Assembly: GCA_002224055.1 (NCBI GenBank)
Contig: AZLU01000072.1
Coordinates: 1 to 25,266 of the forward strand
Direction: 5' to 3'
DNA from: Pezizomycotina sp. ARF18
Lineage: Eukaryota; Ascomycota
Length of the DNA: 25,266 nt
Shown here: one piece after another, positions 1 to 10,930 of the stretch
Numbering within the stretch: position 1 is the first letter of the stretch
How the letters are laid out: every line of letters begins with the position of its first letter
Program-made: the position numbers and the translations under genes
The notes under the pieces: model-generated
What the model was told of the DNA's origin: nothing
The model's database searches: none
What the model saw: only the letters and a program-made list of their open reading frames with translations

Positions 1-862
1 GAATCGCCACTTCTGCCATTCAACAAGTCTCCCAGTGACGGTAAAGCTTGCGCCTTCGGGTTGAACGACGTGAACTGGCTTGAGGTCCGTCCTTAATCCA
101 TCCTTCTGCAGCTCTGGCAGGTACTCGTTGCGATGCAATGATCGATGGCTTTTTCGGGATGAGTGTTGAATGCGAGCCATCTTCTGTTCCGCCAGACGCG
201 GCTGGGAGTATCTCATGCCTTCATGGTCTGGACGTCTATGACTGGAATAATCGGCATGGAACGGCGTATAGTTTCCATCAGGTGGTTATTTGAAGGGTGA
301 CGCGCATTACACGAGGAAGGCAGCGGAAAGGCACAGGCTCCGCGGTACGCATCCATACATCCAAGGGTCATCCGACGACGCAGTTCTTGGAAGGTTCAGC
401 TTCGCTATAGCGTCCTTGAAGATCTGAGTTTCAAGAGGACGGCCAGAGATCCTTCATGACCTGGACGATAAGGATTCGTGAACACCATCGGGAAGGGGTT
501 CGGTTTTCAGGACGTTCTAGTTCCAAGGTCAACTTGGCTTTCGAAAACTTTGTACGCCAGCCGGTTCTCCATCAAAATCGCATAGCGCAATCGGCGATTC
601 TAGCAGGGTTGGCAGGCTTCTCCCCGGCGGCCTCCTTTTCAAGTACTCGACCATCTCCGCTTGGGAGGCTTGCCATGGAGACGTAACGGAATGCATGCGC
701 GACCTTCGTGGCATTCTTAACGAGAGCAGCGGCGACGGTAATCTCTTCGGCTGACAGAGGATCGAACGGGTGGGCGTGCGTCGACGGCTTGAGCTGGTCG
801 TGAAGGCTTTTCAGCCTATCAGACGCCTGCGTCCCGTAGTGCACAACGTTATCGGAAGACAT
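1..862 (-). pseudogene. Copper amine oxidase, 5' part, frame-broken and cut by the window edge
   Basis: Copper/topaquinone amine oxidases oxidise primary amines to aldehyde, ammonia and hydrogen peroxide, often letting fungi use amines as nitrogen source. Translation from the ATG at 862 gives an N-terminus with HPFDPLSAEEI, then FRYVSMASLP and EKPANPARIAD, as in the family's small N-terminal domains. Further on, in changed frames, come ENRLAYKVFESQVDLGTR, KDAIAKLNLPRTASSDDPW, PIIPVIDVQTMK and, nearest the edge, YLPELQKDGLRTDLKPVHVV followed by QPEGASFTVTG and VEWQKWRF. The last block is the strongly conserved entry into the catalytic domain. The topaquinone tyrosine and copper histidines would lie beyond base 1, so activity cannot be judged. 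The frame changes at roughly 583, 512, 465, 265 and 140. Most changes fit one missing base; a few need two or more. Family assignment is firm; whether the gene is truly dead is not. Confidence 0.85.
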
Positions 863-2590
863 GTTCGGATACAGATCTTCCCTTTGAAACGGCTTTTTGT
901 GGTAACTACGTTGAATGATGATAAGAATATATCGATCCCCCGGTTCAGCTTTTTGGTGTTGTATACACCTTGCTTTTGTGGCCGTCTAATATAGGTAGCG
1001 ACAAACGAACCTGGCCTTATCAAGCAATTTATTTAACACAACCCGGAGCCGTTTTATACAAAAATCCAATACGCAATCTGTTGAAGTAACCCACTAATGG
1101 TTAGCACAAGCGCGCATACTTTTCTTTTAAATACTTGCTATTTCGAGAAAGTTTACTTTGGTGTGGAAGGGGAGAAGGAAAGAAGAAATAAAAAATATTT
1201 ATAACAGACTAATATCTTTTTGGGTAGATATTAGATAGAGGAAGGGAGAGATCCAACGAGGTCGTGTATAAAAAAAAAAAAAAAAAGGAAAGATGGTAAC
1301 ACCAAGAACATATGTGCAATTTTCCAAGTCAACCGTGTGTACCTGATTCTGTGCCCTTGAAAACGTCCCTTGTCAGGTACTGTGACCACAACGCAAGAAT
1401 AAGTATAACAGAGAAACTTGATGCGAAAAGGCAACTGCTTATGCAATATGTACCCGGATTTTGTGCTTCAAACTCTGGGGAGCGATCAATATGGGTAAGG
1501 GAACGATTTGATTAATAAATAAATTGAAATAAAAAATATATTAGAGGAAGGAGACTAAAGGCAAGTATTATATATAGGTAGGTGAATATTTATATTGGAA
1601 AATACGAGGATCATTCTTTTCAGCCTACTACGGGTTCTTTAAATAGGGCGTTTGAACTGAAAAGGCAACAGACAAAAGACAGATCGATAGGGTATACAGA
1701 TAAATACAGTACCCGATACCGCTTCCGGGATATTTATCGTAATAAGAAAAGTAAAGGGTACTGAAACGAGAAATACTCTTGTTTAGACTTTTTGTGGCAC
1801 TCACCGGATGAAAAGCACGCAGGCCAAAAAAAAAAAAAAAACGTGTGTGGATACGCGGAAGTTTGGGGGAAATATCAGAGTCCGATTAGTGGTTGGTTGG
1901 TTTTGGATGGTTTCTTGCTGCCGCTAGAGTTTGATTGGGGTTGATGCTTGTTTGATGCTGTCCTGTCTTGTCTGAGTGTGGGACGGTCGTTAGATGTGGG
2001 GAATCTACTTGGGGTTGCAGCGGCGAAATCGCTCGAGTTCTGAGGCGTTTTTTTCTTCTTTCGTCTAAAAGCAAGCAAGCAAGCGGCGACGGGCTTGTGC
2101 GATGCAGATGCAACGAATTGAATATAATAGCTATCTATTATTATCAATTACCAATTAACAACAACCTTGCGTGTGGGTCCCCTTGCTCGGAGATCGATCA
2201 CTCGACAGCGAAAGCCCGATTACCGTTCGTATATGCCTATGAAGAAAAGACGAAGAGGTAAAAGATGAAGGATCGTGTCAGCTGGCTATGTGCTCTTGGC
2301 TCAGGATTTACAATTGAGAACGTAAGAATAAAACGTGGACTAGCTTCCCCCCTTCCTGACAGCTTCTGCGACTGCGACCTTGGAGAGGCGAAAGACGACA
2401 GAAGCTATCGGAGAGGCAAAAAGAAAGAAGATGACAAGGCAGGGCGCCTACTGACGAGGATTGTACCTTCGGTTTTCCCGGGTACTGGAGCGTGGAGCGT
2501 GAGCGACGTAAGCAAATACCTTGGAGAAAATTTGAGAAGAAGAGAGAAGGCGGTATATGAGAATGATGAATGATGTAGGAAGGATGATGT

Positions 2591-2608
2591 TGATGATGAT
2601 GATGATGA
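2591..2608. repeat. (TGA)n microsatellite
   Basis: Six perfect TGA units. On the minus strand it reads as a run of His codons, which explains a spurious His-rich frame. Confidence 0.9.
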
Positions 2609-2884
2609 GGGTTGTATCGGAGAAGAGTAATAAAAGAAAAAGAAAAGGAAGGAAGAACTAGAAAAGAAACGTGATCGAATATTAATTGATTATTATATTT
2701 AATTTTAAAACTTTGGGGAACTTTATTTCTTTTGTCTCCGAGCAATGCCAAAGCCGGGGAATTCAATTGAGAGACATGACGGACTCAAAATACACGACCT
2801 GGCCCGGAATACGCTGCGGTTTTTTTTTTTTTTATGCTCTTTTCCAGTAAGTAGTATACGGCTTTCTCCATGTTTATCAACTTC

Positions 2885-2910
2885 GTTGTTGTTGTTGTTG
2901 TTTGTTGTTG
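2885..2910. repeat. (GTT)n microsatellite
   Basis: GTT repeat with one extra T interrupting it. A complementary AAC repeat lies about 400 bases downstream. Confidence 0.9.
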
Positions 2911-3308
2911 CTCGTCATTAGCCGACTATTCTTCTCTTCTACTTTTCTCTGTATAAATTTCCACTTTGCTTTTCTTTCCTTCTATTTATTTCACCAGAAA
3001 CGAGTCTTGTCGGCTGGACATACCTAAACGGAAAGGCGACAGAGTTGGAATCCGCGTATGTAACCGAATCGGGAATGTCTATGCGAGATGGCTTGGCGCA
3101 AATATTCCTTGGCAGTATCACTCACTTCCTCACAGAAAATGCCAAGACTCAACCTCCCCTCCTCCCACCAAAGATACGAGTACTAAGTACTATTCATAGC
3201 GGTCCGGCATTTAAAGCACTTACTTAGGTATCTCCATCATTAAACGTCTCACTTAAACAGCTACAGGTAGATATGACAACTATTTGTAGTCACTTTATAA
3301 GACAACAC

Positions 3309-3325
3309 ACAACAACAACAACAAC
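3309..3325. repeat. (ACA)n microsatellite
   Basis: Perfect ACA/AAC repeat of about 17 bases, complementary to the GTT repeat near 2.9 kb. Confidence 0.9.
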
Positions 3326-3546
3326 GATAAGGAACGGAGTTACGAGCTCCACTTTCGATTGAGAAGGAAGGAAAGGGAAGAAGGACCGAGAGAGTTAATA
3401 TTGAGAGGAAGTACTTATTCATCGAGTAGGTGAGTTAAATGTCATTCCCGTGATTGCATTCACATTTCGCCCGAATACCTATTCGGGTTCTTGCTAGCTT
3501 CCTCGTGGGCTTTGGTTGGGGGAAGCGCTCTCTGGTTTATTACTGA

Positions 3547-4005
3547 CTATAGGATCTTTTTGTGGATATAGATTTCGAACGGACTTCTCAGCCTCTGTCC
3601 AGCTATGAAACGGCTACGGGAATATACCGCTATAATACTACTCATACCCTGAACGAGAGTGGTTTCAGATCCATAGAAGTCTTCTGTTCGAGGACATTCG
3701 GCATCTGAAAGGCAACGACGACTTTGCGACGGGACGGGGGCCCTTCTAGTTATTTGTAGCTCGTTCTTCCTTGTTGAATCGAATCCTGTACCGCGATCTT
3801 GGCCTCCGGGATTATCAACACGAATGCTAGGGCTACAAGTGCCTCTACTATGCGGAATAAAAACAGCTTGTCCGGATGACGGTAAACTAGGGGAGAGAGA
3901 CCTTCTAGAATGCCGAACAGAAAACCCGTGGAACCTATCGAAGTCAAGGTTTGATGAACATACGACAGGATCTTCTTGGGGACATTCCTTTATTCTCATT
4001 CTCAT
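3547..4005 (-). CDS. Unidentified open frame overlapped by a hydrophobic frame
   Basis: A 152-residue open frame from an ATG at 4005 is Ser/Arg-rich and resembles nothing I know. In another frame of the same strand, 3947-3750, there is a 65-codon stretch that looks more like protein: GILEGLSPLVYRHPDKLFLF followed by a hydrophobic segment (EALVALAFVLII) that could span a membrane. That frame stays open upstream to about 3990, so no true start is seen. Because real genes here are broken by missing bases, the hydrophobic frame may be part of a disrupted membrane protein. I cannot name a family and it may be chance. Confidence 0.22.
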   Translation of the reverse strand: MRMRIKECPQEDPVVCSSNLDFDRFHGFSVRHSRRSLSPSLPSSGQAVFIPHSRGTCSPSIRVDNPGGQDRGTGFDSTRKNELQITRRAPVPSQSRRCLSDAECPRTEDFYGSETTLVQGMSSIIAVYSRSRFIAGQRLRSPFEIYIHKKIL

Positions 4006-4175
4006 ACAGGGGAGGAGGAGGTTTTATTTTTCCCTCGTCCAATGAGATGATATTTGATTTCTATCGCGCCTTACTTTTGGGAACTTCCGGATTATCTTGG
4101 AATGAAAAAGATACTTTCTTTAGTACGCCATTTCATTATGAGCTGGTTTCTGGTTTCCACTATTTCGGTCTCTAG

Positions 4176-6396
4176 GCTGCTCTGCTCTCACTAGTTTTTT
4201 CATTTCCGGAATTCGGTATATCAAATTCGCGAAGAATTGCGTACGCCTTTTTTTTTTTTTTTTTCGATATCGTCAACGGATCGCCCGTTGTCCGGAATTC
4301 TCACTTATTCCGGCCATCGCTCCGATGTGGATGTCTGGTATCAACTTAATAAAAGAGTTCCGCGATCCGCGACGGTGAGGTGACAATTTCAACTACACGC
4401 CAGCATTTCAGATCACTTGGAATCCCTCTCACTAGCTAGGTCCCTAATATTAAGTCGCCAAGTCTCACTACCGTCCTCGTTTGAGCTTCTTGTCTATATA
4501 GCTCAACGGCCTATAGCTATATTCCGAAGCTCGGAGATTTTCTTTTTTCCTTTACAGGTTTGAGATATCTTTCTCTGGGACCCCGACCTTTTCTCGTTCG
4601 TTATTCTTCCTTCCGAATCTGCAGTAGTAAGTAGCTGTGCCGTATCCGCGGAGCGTGAGACACGACCACCCGAACCGAACGCTCACGACACTATAACCAA
4701 GGTAGCCAAAACTATATTATTCCGAGACGGATCACAGAAGGCACGAAGACCGGGAGGAACGGCGAACAGCTTGCCTTCTTTTCCTGTTTTGGTTTTTATT
4801 ACCTCTCCCACAGTTTAGTATCTGAAGCCTAATAAAATTGACTCGAGACAGCAACTCTCAACACAAACAGTGCCATTCTGGATATATTCATGACATACCA
4901 CTCTCATGTTTTCAAAAATTCGAAGCGCTGATTGCAAAAAGAGCCATTTAATTTTACCTTCCTAATTATCTCTTTCTTATCGGAAATCGCAGAATTGCAT
5001 ATAACGATCGAATTCAATACAGAAAAAAACCCTTGCACCTGCGATACGCCAATCCTGGGACCACTATACGGCCACACATTAACGATATTTTTTGTGCAAT
5101 TGGCGAGTGAAGACTATATGGGTTTATCTGGAAATATTAATTATTTTAGTTATCGATTGATTATTCTCGGAGGATTTTTCTTTCTCTTCCTTTCATGACA
5201 TCAAGCAATAAAGAAGCTTGGCTCAGCCACTAGGCTTTTACGATGGAAGAGCTTAAAGCTTTTTTTTTTTTTTTTTTTCGTGCCACGCGAGTTTTTTTTT
5301 TTTTCAACACGAATGAGACAGTAAGACCACTTGAAAATCTTTTCAGCCTTCTATATACGGCCTTACGAATAATAAAAAAAAAAAAAAAGAAAAAAAAAAA
5401 AGAAATTTATGCAAAGAATGATTCAAGAATTTTGCTACCAAGTAGCTGGTTCTCGCCCGATATCTTATTTTTTTTTTTTTTTTTCAGTGGTCTAGCTTGT
5501 CATCATACTATAACCCTCTACAGCTCCATAAGTAGTATACGAGTTATATCCATGCATTTTTTGCATAAATAGTATGCATGTTCCAACATGCTTTCGCTCT
5601 AACCTTCTAGAATATTCTTACTTTCCCGCTTTTTGAGACTTTGAAAAAAATTCCCCCATTCGAATTGAATTTTCGCTCTTTTGATGCCATGTCAAAAGGC
5701 GCTGGACGCCTAGCGCGGCGGTCGACCTCCTTTTTCGTGCATTACGTTAGGAAACGTTTTGTACAAAGAGCGAAAGCAACTAACTGGATTCCAGCGTGTT
5801 ACACAAAGTTTCAATAGTGAGATTTTTTGCGAGTGCCTTGTTTATATCAGAAACAAGAAGAATGTTTCTTTTCTTTTAAGGTGTGTACGACATTGATAAT
5901 CTATACAGTCGCCATCAAGTGAAACGGAGAAGATATCGGCCTATTTAAGTAATAGTAGAATTAAGAGAGGCGTGCATTTAGTCCTTAGCGAAAGCTTGTA
6001 CACACGCGATACGCGCGGGTCTGTTGGCATCGAGAACGAATAAACACTGTCGATGTAGAAAATATTCGTTGAACGATCAAGGTCTAGAGAGATATCTAGG
6101 AGTAACAACAAGTAATTGTTTAAGCAATGAAAAATTGAGTTAGAACTGTATTAATAGTAATAGTGATTGTGATATATTATTAAGTATACGATACTTGACG
6201 GAGTAGGTAAAGCTACTAAAGTTATAACGTTATTAAATACTTATCGTATAGCTGAGGTTGAATCGGCTAGTCTCGATCAGACTCTATAGCTATAGAAAAA
6301 CTGTTAAACTCTTGAAAATATAGGTTTTCGATATCTATTTCCCTCCGTTCCAATCGTACAACTAATGGATAATCATAATTGGACAGAATGTTATTT
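4176..6396. other. AT-rich spacer with poly-T/poly-A runs
   Basis: No supportable gene. Long homopolymers occur at 4249-4264, 5260-5278, 5291-5302, 5371-5401 (A-rich with single G) and 5468-5484. Frames over 5243-5572 are mostly Phe and Lys runs made by these tracts. The frame at 4932-5198 is open but matches no family I recognise. Confidence 0.55.
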
Positions 6397-6640
6397 CTAT
6401 ATACTAGGCCGTGTAAAAAAAACCACGAATTGTTGAGCTCCGGGCGTGTGCATGTCTAAGCGCGGCCTCTTAGAAGGCGGCCCATATCTCCTTCCGATGC
6501 CGGTGTTTGTTGAGCCATGACACTCAAAGCTCTCGTTTCCAGGATCATGTCCTGCTAGCCTTATTATCAACCGGCTTATTTCTCTAGTTACGAGTTCCCG
6601 GCGAAAGCTGTGTTGATGTTCAAAGAAAGAGAAGATTGGG
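6397..6640 (-). other. Coding-looking tail below the permease stop
   Basis: Higher in GC than the sequence to its left and open in one frame on the minus strand from an ATG at 6660, through RRYGPPSKRPRLDMHT, to a stop at 6397. The ATG overlaps the end of the permease frame. It could be a further C-terminal exon of the permease, reached by a frame change, or a chance frame. I recognise no family. Confidence 0.25.
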
Positions 6641-8438
6641 TCAGTGTAATGCTTGTGCATGACATATCAACAACGCGAGTAGTATTTTACGTACTAAGTC
6701 CGATACGCTGATTTCCCACTTTACGTCTTCTTCGTGACCAGCCCGTTCAAAGGTCTTCACGTAGCGACGCCTCCACAGTCTTTTGCCCTTATTTGTGAGC
6801 TGATGTAATTTTTCCAAGTAGAACCACTAGACGATACCGCCGCACCGATACATACGCCATCAGCGGGAAAGCATACCATCCAGGTTGGCGCTGTAGAGGG
6901 TGCTTGTTGTATGAGCCGGGAACCAAGATGCGATCAAGACGAACAGTGTTCCGAGGAGGTAAATAGTCGGAAAGACCATTCCTAAGGGAATATCAAATGG
7001 CGGACCGTCAGGCTCATCCGCTTCGTCCGCCCAACCTTCGCCGGCGCCGGGCCACTTCTTCGGGTATATCACGTCGGCTGAAAGTAGAGCCTCGAAAAAC
7101 GCTTGGATAACGTACGAATGGGTACGCAAAAATAGGTCGTATACATCTTCCGTCGGTGGCAGCAGGACGAACAATATTGAAAGAATCCCGTGGAGGAGGA
7201 TGGTGGGAATCGGGCTCCTGGCTTCGGTAAATCTAAATGCTGGTTTGCTTTTTGTTCCTTCTGCGCTTGCCGAATCATTTTAATGGATTACTGGGGGCGT
7301 CTAGTGCCCAAAACGTCTTGGAGAACCAGGGAATTCCTTCCTTTGCGATTTCTTGCTTTACTCGCGACGCTACGTAGGTAACTGTGACGAGGTTCTCAAA
7401 TGTGCTGAGCGCTACGATACCGCACATGATTTTGTCTGCTAGTATACGACCGTTGCTCGGAAATAACGACAACATTCATCCATGTATGAGTATATGTATA
7501 TATCTACATCCACTGTAGCTGTGTATCGAGTACTAGATCTAGATAGTAACATATAATCTAGCTCATTCGTCTCCCCTTTAAAAAATGTTGCGTGTGTTAA
7601 ATATTCTTATTGATCACCTACCTTGTCACAGGGTAGAAGAAAAGTTGGCTCCATCGAGTTTACCTGAGCGGCAGGAATGACGAGCAGCTATATAAATTAA
7701 GCCTTTAGTAGTCTTAAATGGTAGTAGAAATTGATCGCTTCGACTCACAAATGCGATGTTTACTCGCATGTAGGTTAGAGACACAAGGGCTACCGCAGAC
7801 AGACAAGCCTAAGGGAGAGTCCAGTTTGGCCTGTTGACTTCGCCGAGGACGTATGCCACATAATCATAAGTTCAAATACCTACCACTACGTAACTAGGTA
7901 TAGCATGCCTCCAGGTACATACATGCATGCACGGAAAGTCGCCAATCAAGAATGGGAAGACGTAAAATTAGCTTGATCAATCCACCGAAGCTGAAGAGGA
8001 TAGATATAATCGCTATAGCCCTCCGTTAACAGTGGCGAGATGCGTGGTATTGGTTTGCGGCCAGTGAGTAGCGTTTACGGACCTGTTGGAGTTAAAATCA
8101 GTCCAGTTGGCGCGGTGGAAGCTCCTTTCAATGCTTAGGTCTGATCCGAAGGTCAGGCCGCCAAAGGCCCCGAAGTGGGTAGTGGCGAATAGCGATATGA
8201 ATACCGCCAATAGAAGGGCCAATTTTAGTACGGCCAGTATTACTATTACCCAAATGCACAAGTTTAGTGGTCCAATCTTCGTAACCGTGTTCGACATGGC
8301 CGGAAGCATCTGGAGTAAAGAGACGTAGAACATTTTCAGCAACAACCATAGCGTTACCTGCAGTACTGCTCGTGTCATGAAAGCCAAACCGTACACGCAT
8401 GTCATCCCTGGATATGGCCACCAGTAGATGTATTCCAG

Positions 8439-8519
8439 CTGTTGAAAGGTTTTGTTAGTTAAAGAAGCGAAAGCTAAAAGCTTTTGAATCTATGAGTTAC
8501 GCAAGGAAGGTGTACTTGC
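8439..8519 (-). other. GC-AG intron in the permease gene
   Basis: Eighty-one bases on the minus strand beginning GCAAGT and ending CAG, with a perfect CTAAC branch site near the 3' end. Removing it joins GEKNY directly to LEYIY in frame, the order expected for this transporter family. GCAAGT is the usual form of the rare GC donor. Confidence 0.8.
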
Positions 8520-8907
8520 GTAATTTTTTTCTCCACAAGATCGTGCATGTGGTTTTGACTTAGAATTGTAGGCAGTGACTATTCTTGGGATCCTTGGCCC
8601 TAGTTCCCTCCATTAATATATAAATATATTAGCTTGGATCCGGGGGAAAGTGAAACAATGGAAATTATCAACTGTAGTCGTGATCATTGAGTTGTTTGAG
8701 AGCACAACTTGATAGCCAGTGTTTTTAGAAGATATATCAACCGTTGGCGAGTGATTCGTCTACTTCAACGGATAATCTTATGTGTGTCAGGTCTTGTATA
8801 TACACTTGCCTAGATAAATATATACAAATGCGCCGGAGAATGCTCATACCGAGCCAGCCAGCCAAAAAGAAAGAGCGAAACCCTGGGCTGTGAGCTCCAT
8901 TTACAAC

Positions 8908-8980
8908 CTGTGATAAATCAGTATTACATTGTTTATATGGCTAACGTGTCTCGGCTATAACCTAGAAGTGAATTGCTAAC
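8908..8980 (-). other. Intron in the permease gene
   Basis: Seventy-three bases on the minus strand, GTTAGC...CACAG, with CTGAT as branch site. Removal joins GIFSVPAQ to VVNGAHSPG in phase 0, across the first transmembrane segment. Confidence 0.78.
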
Positions 8981-9169
8981 CTGTGCTGGAACTGAGAAGA
9001 TGCCGAATCCTTGAAATGAACTATTCGTCAGCTAGTCGACCGTTTTGTATTAGGCCCTATTATACCCGTCCGTGATAAAAGCATGAACTAGTAGTATGTA
9101 AAATGTTCTGTTTCTTGAGTGCTAATAGCTCCGGGGTCGTGATATCATAATGTTGGAGAAAGGTAATAC

Positions 9170-9192
9170 GAACCGAACCAATCATTCGGTTC
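9170..9192. promoter_or_regulatory. Perfect 8-bp hairpin with CCAAT in the loop
   Basis: GAACCGAA at 9170-9177 and its reverse complement TTCGGTTC at 9185-9192 flank a seven-base loop CCAATCA. It lies in the poorly resolved 5' part of the permease gene, probably intronic. Function unknown; listed because the match is exact. Confidence 0.3.
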
Positions 9193-9551
9193 ACAATTAA
9201 ACTTTGTTCAAGTGTAAATTATTTCTATTAGTCCGATTCTTATATTCTCACTGGTTCTCGGGAGCAGTGTCCTATTTCACGATACTAAGCACTCACTTAG
9301 AGAAAAAATTTACAACCTACCAAAATACGGGCAAGAAGCCTATTATTCCCTATCGTAGAATCTGCTAATAACGCGGCCGCCGTCTGGTCTGCCATAATCT
9401 TCCCAAAGTCTGTCTCGAGCTACATCAGCGTCGTCGCTAGACGTACTCCTTCTGTTACCTGGTTCGAATTCCCCGTTGCGTTGATGCGAAGGTCCTTCCC
9501 GCCGACACGGAGATTTGATCGTGGCAGTACGGCGAACTGGTTTGATGTCAT

Positions 9552-10930
9552 TTTGATCGATCGCTCAATCGCCTGCGTTTATTCTATCCTCGTTTATCTG
9601 TTTTCTAAAGCAAGATATACAATATTATCAACAGAAATTCGATGGAAAAGAGAGTCGACAATGATTATTATGAGCTACTGAAATATCTTGTAAATGTTTC
9701 ATTGAAGGTTCGAAGTTGAGAGAAAGCTTTCTAATGGAAAACTCATTGAGAAGCATATCATTGAAAAACAATGGGGTCTTCTTGCCAGATGGAACAAATC
9801 CACCTGAGGCCAGAATTAATTCGAACCGAGTTGTTTACAGAGGCATACATGAAGTGACAGCCTCCTTATATTGAAATGTCACTGCTTAAAATCTAAACCG
9901 TCCTTCCGGTTACTTTTGCTCTCCACCTTCAAGGTTGGTAAGAGTTATCGAGTGCCAATGAAATTGTGGGCGATTGTGCATAACACGCAGATTCTCCAAA
10001 GCCTCGTGAGCATCTTTTAGGAAAGGAAAAAAAAAAAGTAAAAAGCCAATCGATATATGATGTCTGCAGGACAAGGACAAGTTCAGTACCAAGTAATTGT
10101 CAAGGTGCGGCTGAGTAAAATGCGCTGCGGATCGTGAGGTCTTCTTCCAAAATTATAATGTTTACTAGATCGTGCTGCAACATACACCTTGCTTTGAGAC
10201 CAATGAAGGGCTGACACAAGGCGACCAGTGCTGTTTAAGAAGTTTTTAATAGACCTTCTAAGGTGAATTCGGAATTGGCACCCGGAGAAATACATCTTCG
10301 CGAGGCTGCCGCATAAGTGATAGGTCGTTTTGAGCAAAGCCTTCTTTTCCCAAAGCCTGAATGGCTTTCAATGGCCAATTCGTGTCTTCCTAATGTTTCT
10401 CATTCAGAGGAGAGGGGGAAATTACTATTATTTTTTGTCAGTTTAATGATACATAGGTTGATACCTAAATAATTAATAGGAAAGTCGCACCATTCTGAGA
10501 GGCATGAAAGATTTAAAAGAAACAAAATCTAGGCTAGATAGGTTAATAAAATCATCCAACCCAATGATTAAATATGTACTTTAGCTTTAAAGTCCTGAAG
10601 ACCTCGTGCGAAGGATACGCCAAGCCGCAAAAGATCAAACAGTCTACTTCATCGCTTCCCCTCTTGTACATATCGAAGGAGACCTACAGCCATTCTCCTG
10701 AATTGTGCATAGGATCCGAATATATATGTCTAACCACGAAGCTCCCTAAAATCGGCTAGTTGGTCCGAGAAATAAAACTGCGTATACACTCTCACCATCG
10801 ACATTACTAGCAGAAAGCATATACAGTCCAACTTTAATAATACATGCTCCCTTTACGCTGGCCCAAATATTGAAAGAAATCGAAATTTTAACCCGTCGTA
10901 CCGCGCCTTCTCATCACTAGATGTCCAAGG
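9552..10930. other. Spacer between the divergent permease and NLR-like genes
   Basis: This stretch would contain both divergent promoters. The open frames (for example minus 10083-10337 and plus 10574-10759) match no family I know and have no coding-like motifs. I see no clear TATA box or other element that I would defend. Confidence 0.5.

Larger units (their letters stand above)
863..3546. other. Spacer without a supportable gene
   Basis: This is AT-rich intergenic sequence upstream of the amine oxidase start. It holds poly-A runs at 1270-1286 and 1826-1841, a poly-T run at 2820-2833, and trinucleotide repeats at 2591-2608, 2885-2910 and 3309-3325. Open frames here are low-complexity (for example a His-rich frame on the minus strand made by the GAT repeat) and none resembles a known family. 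Confidence 0.6.
6641..9551 (-). pseudogene. APC-superfamily amino-acid permease (LAT / methionine permease-like), frame-broken
   Basis: A plasma-membrane amino-acid transporter of the kind that includes fungal high-affinity methionine permeases. From the 5' end: a hydrophilic N-tail from the ATG at 9551, with DRLWEDYGRPDGGRVISRF at 9409-9350; GFGIFSVPAQ, the first transmembrane GIFSxP motif, at about 9012-8981; after an intron, VVNGAHSPG; then RSCGEKNY joined by a second intron to LEYIYWWPYPG; AENVLRLFTPDASG and HGYEDWTTKLV at 8.3 kb; hydrophobic AVLKLALLLAVFI; YVLGEVNRPNWTLP near 7.84 kb; ALSTFENLVTVTYVASRVKQ and EIAKEGIPWFSK at 7420-7300; SPIPTILLHGILSILFVLLP; FFEALLSADVIYP; GMVFPTIYLLGTLFVLIASW; and a charged C-tail, RRRYVKTFERAGHEEDVKWE, ending with a stop at 6641-6643. 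Frames change repeatedly and a TAG follows NWTLP. The middle part (7480-8010) is poorly resolved. The N-tail is the least certain section. Confidence 0.83.

Noticed and set aside
2308-2766. 152-codon minus-strand frame with a His-rich stretch
   Set aside because: The His run comes from the TGA microsatellite; the rest is low-complexity with no domain.
2885-3325. GTT and AAC repeats as terminal inverted repeats of a mobile element
   Set aside because: They are simple microsatellites; the enclosed sequence has no element coding sequence or target duplication.
5243-5572. Plus-strand frame of Phe and Lys runs
   Set aside because: Created by poly-T and poly-A tracts, not by coding sequence.
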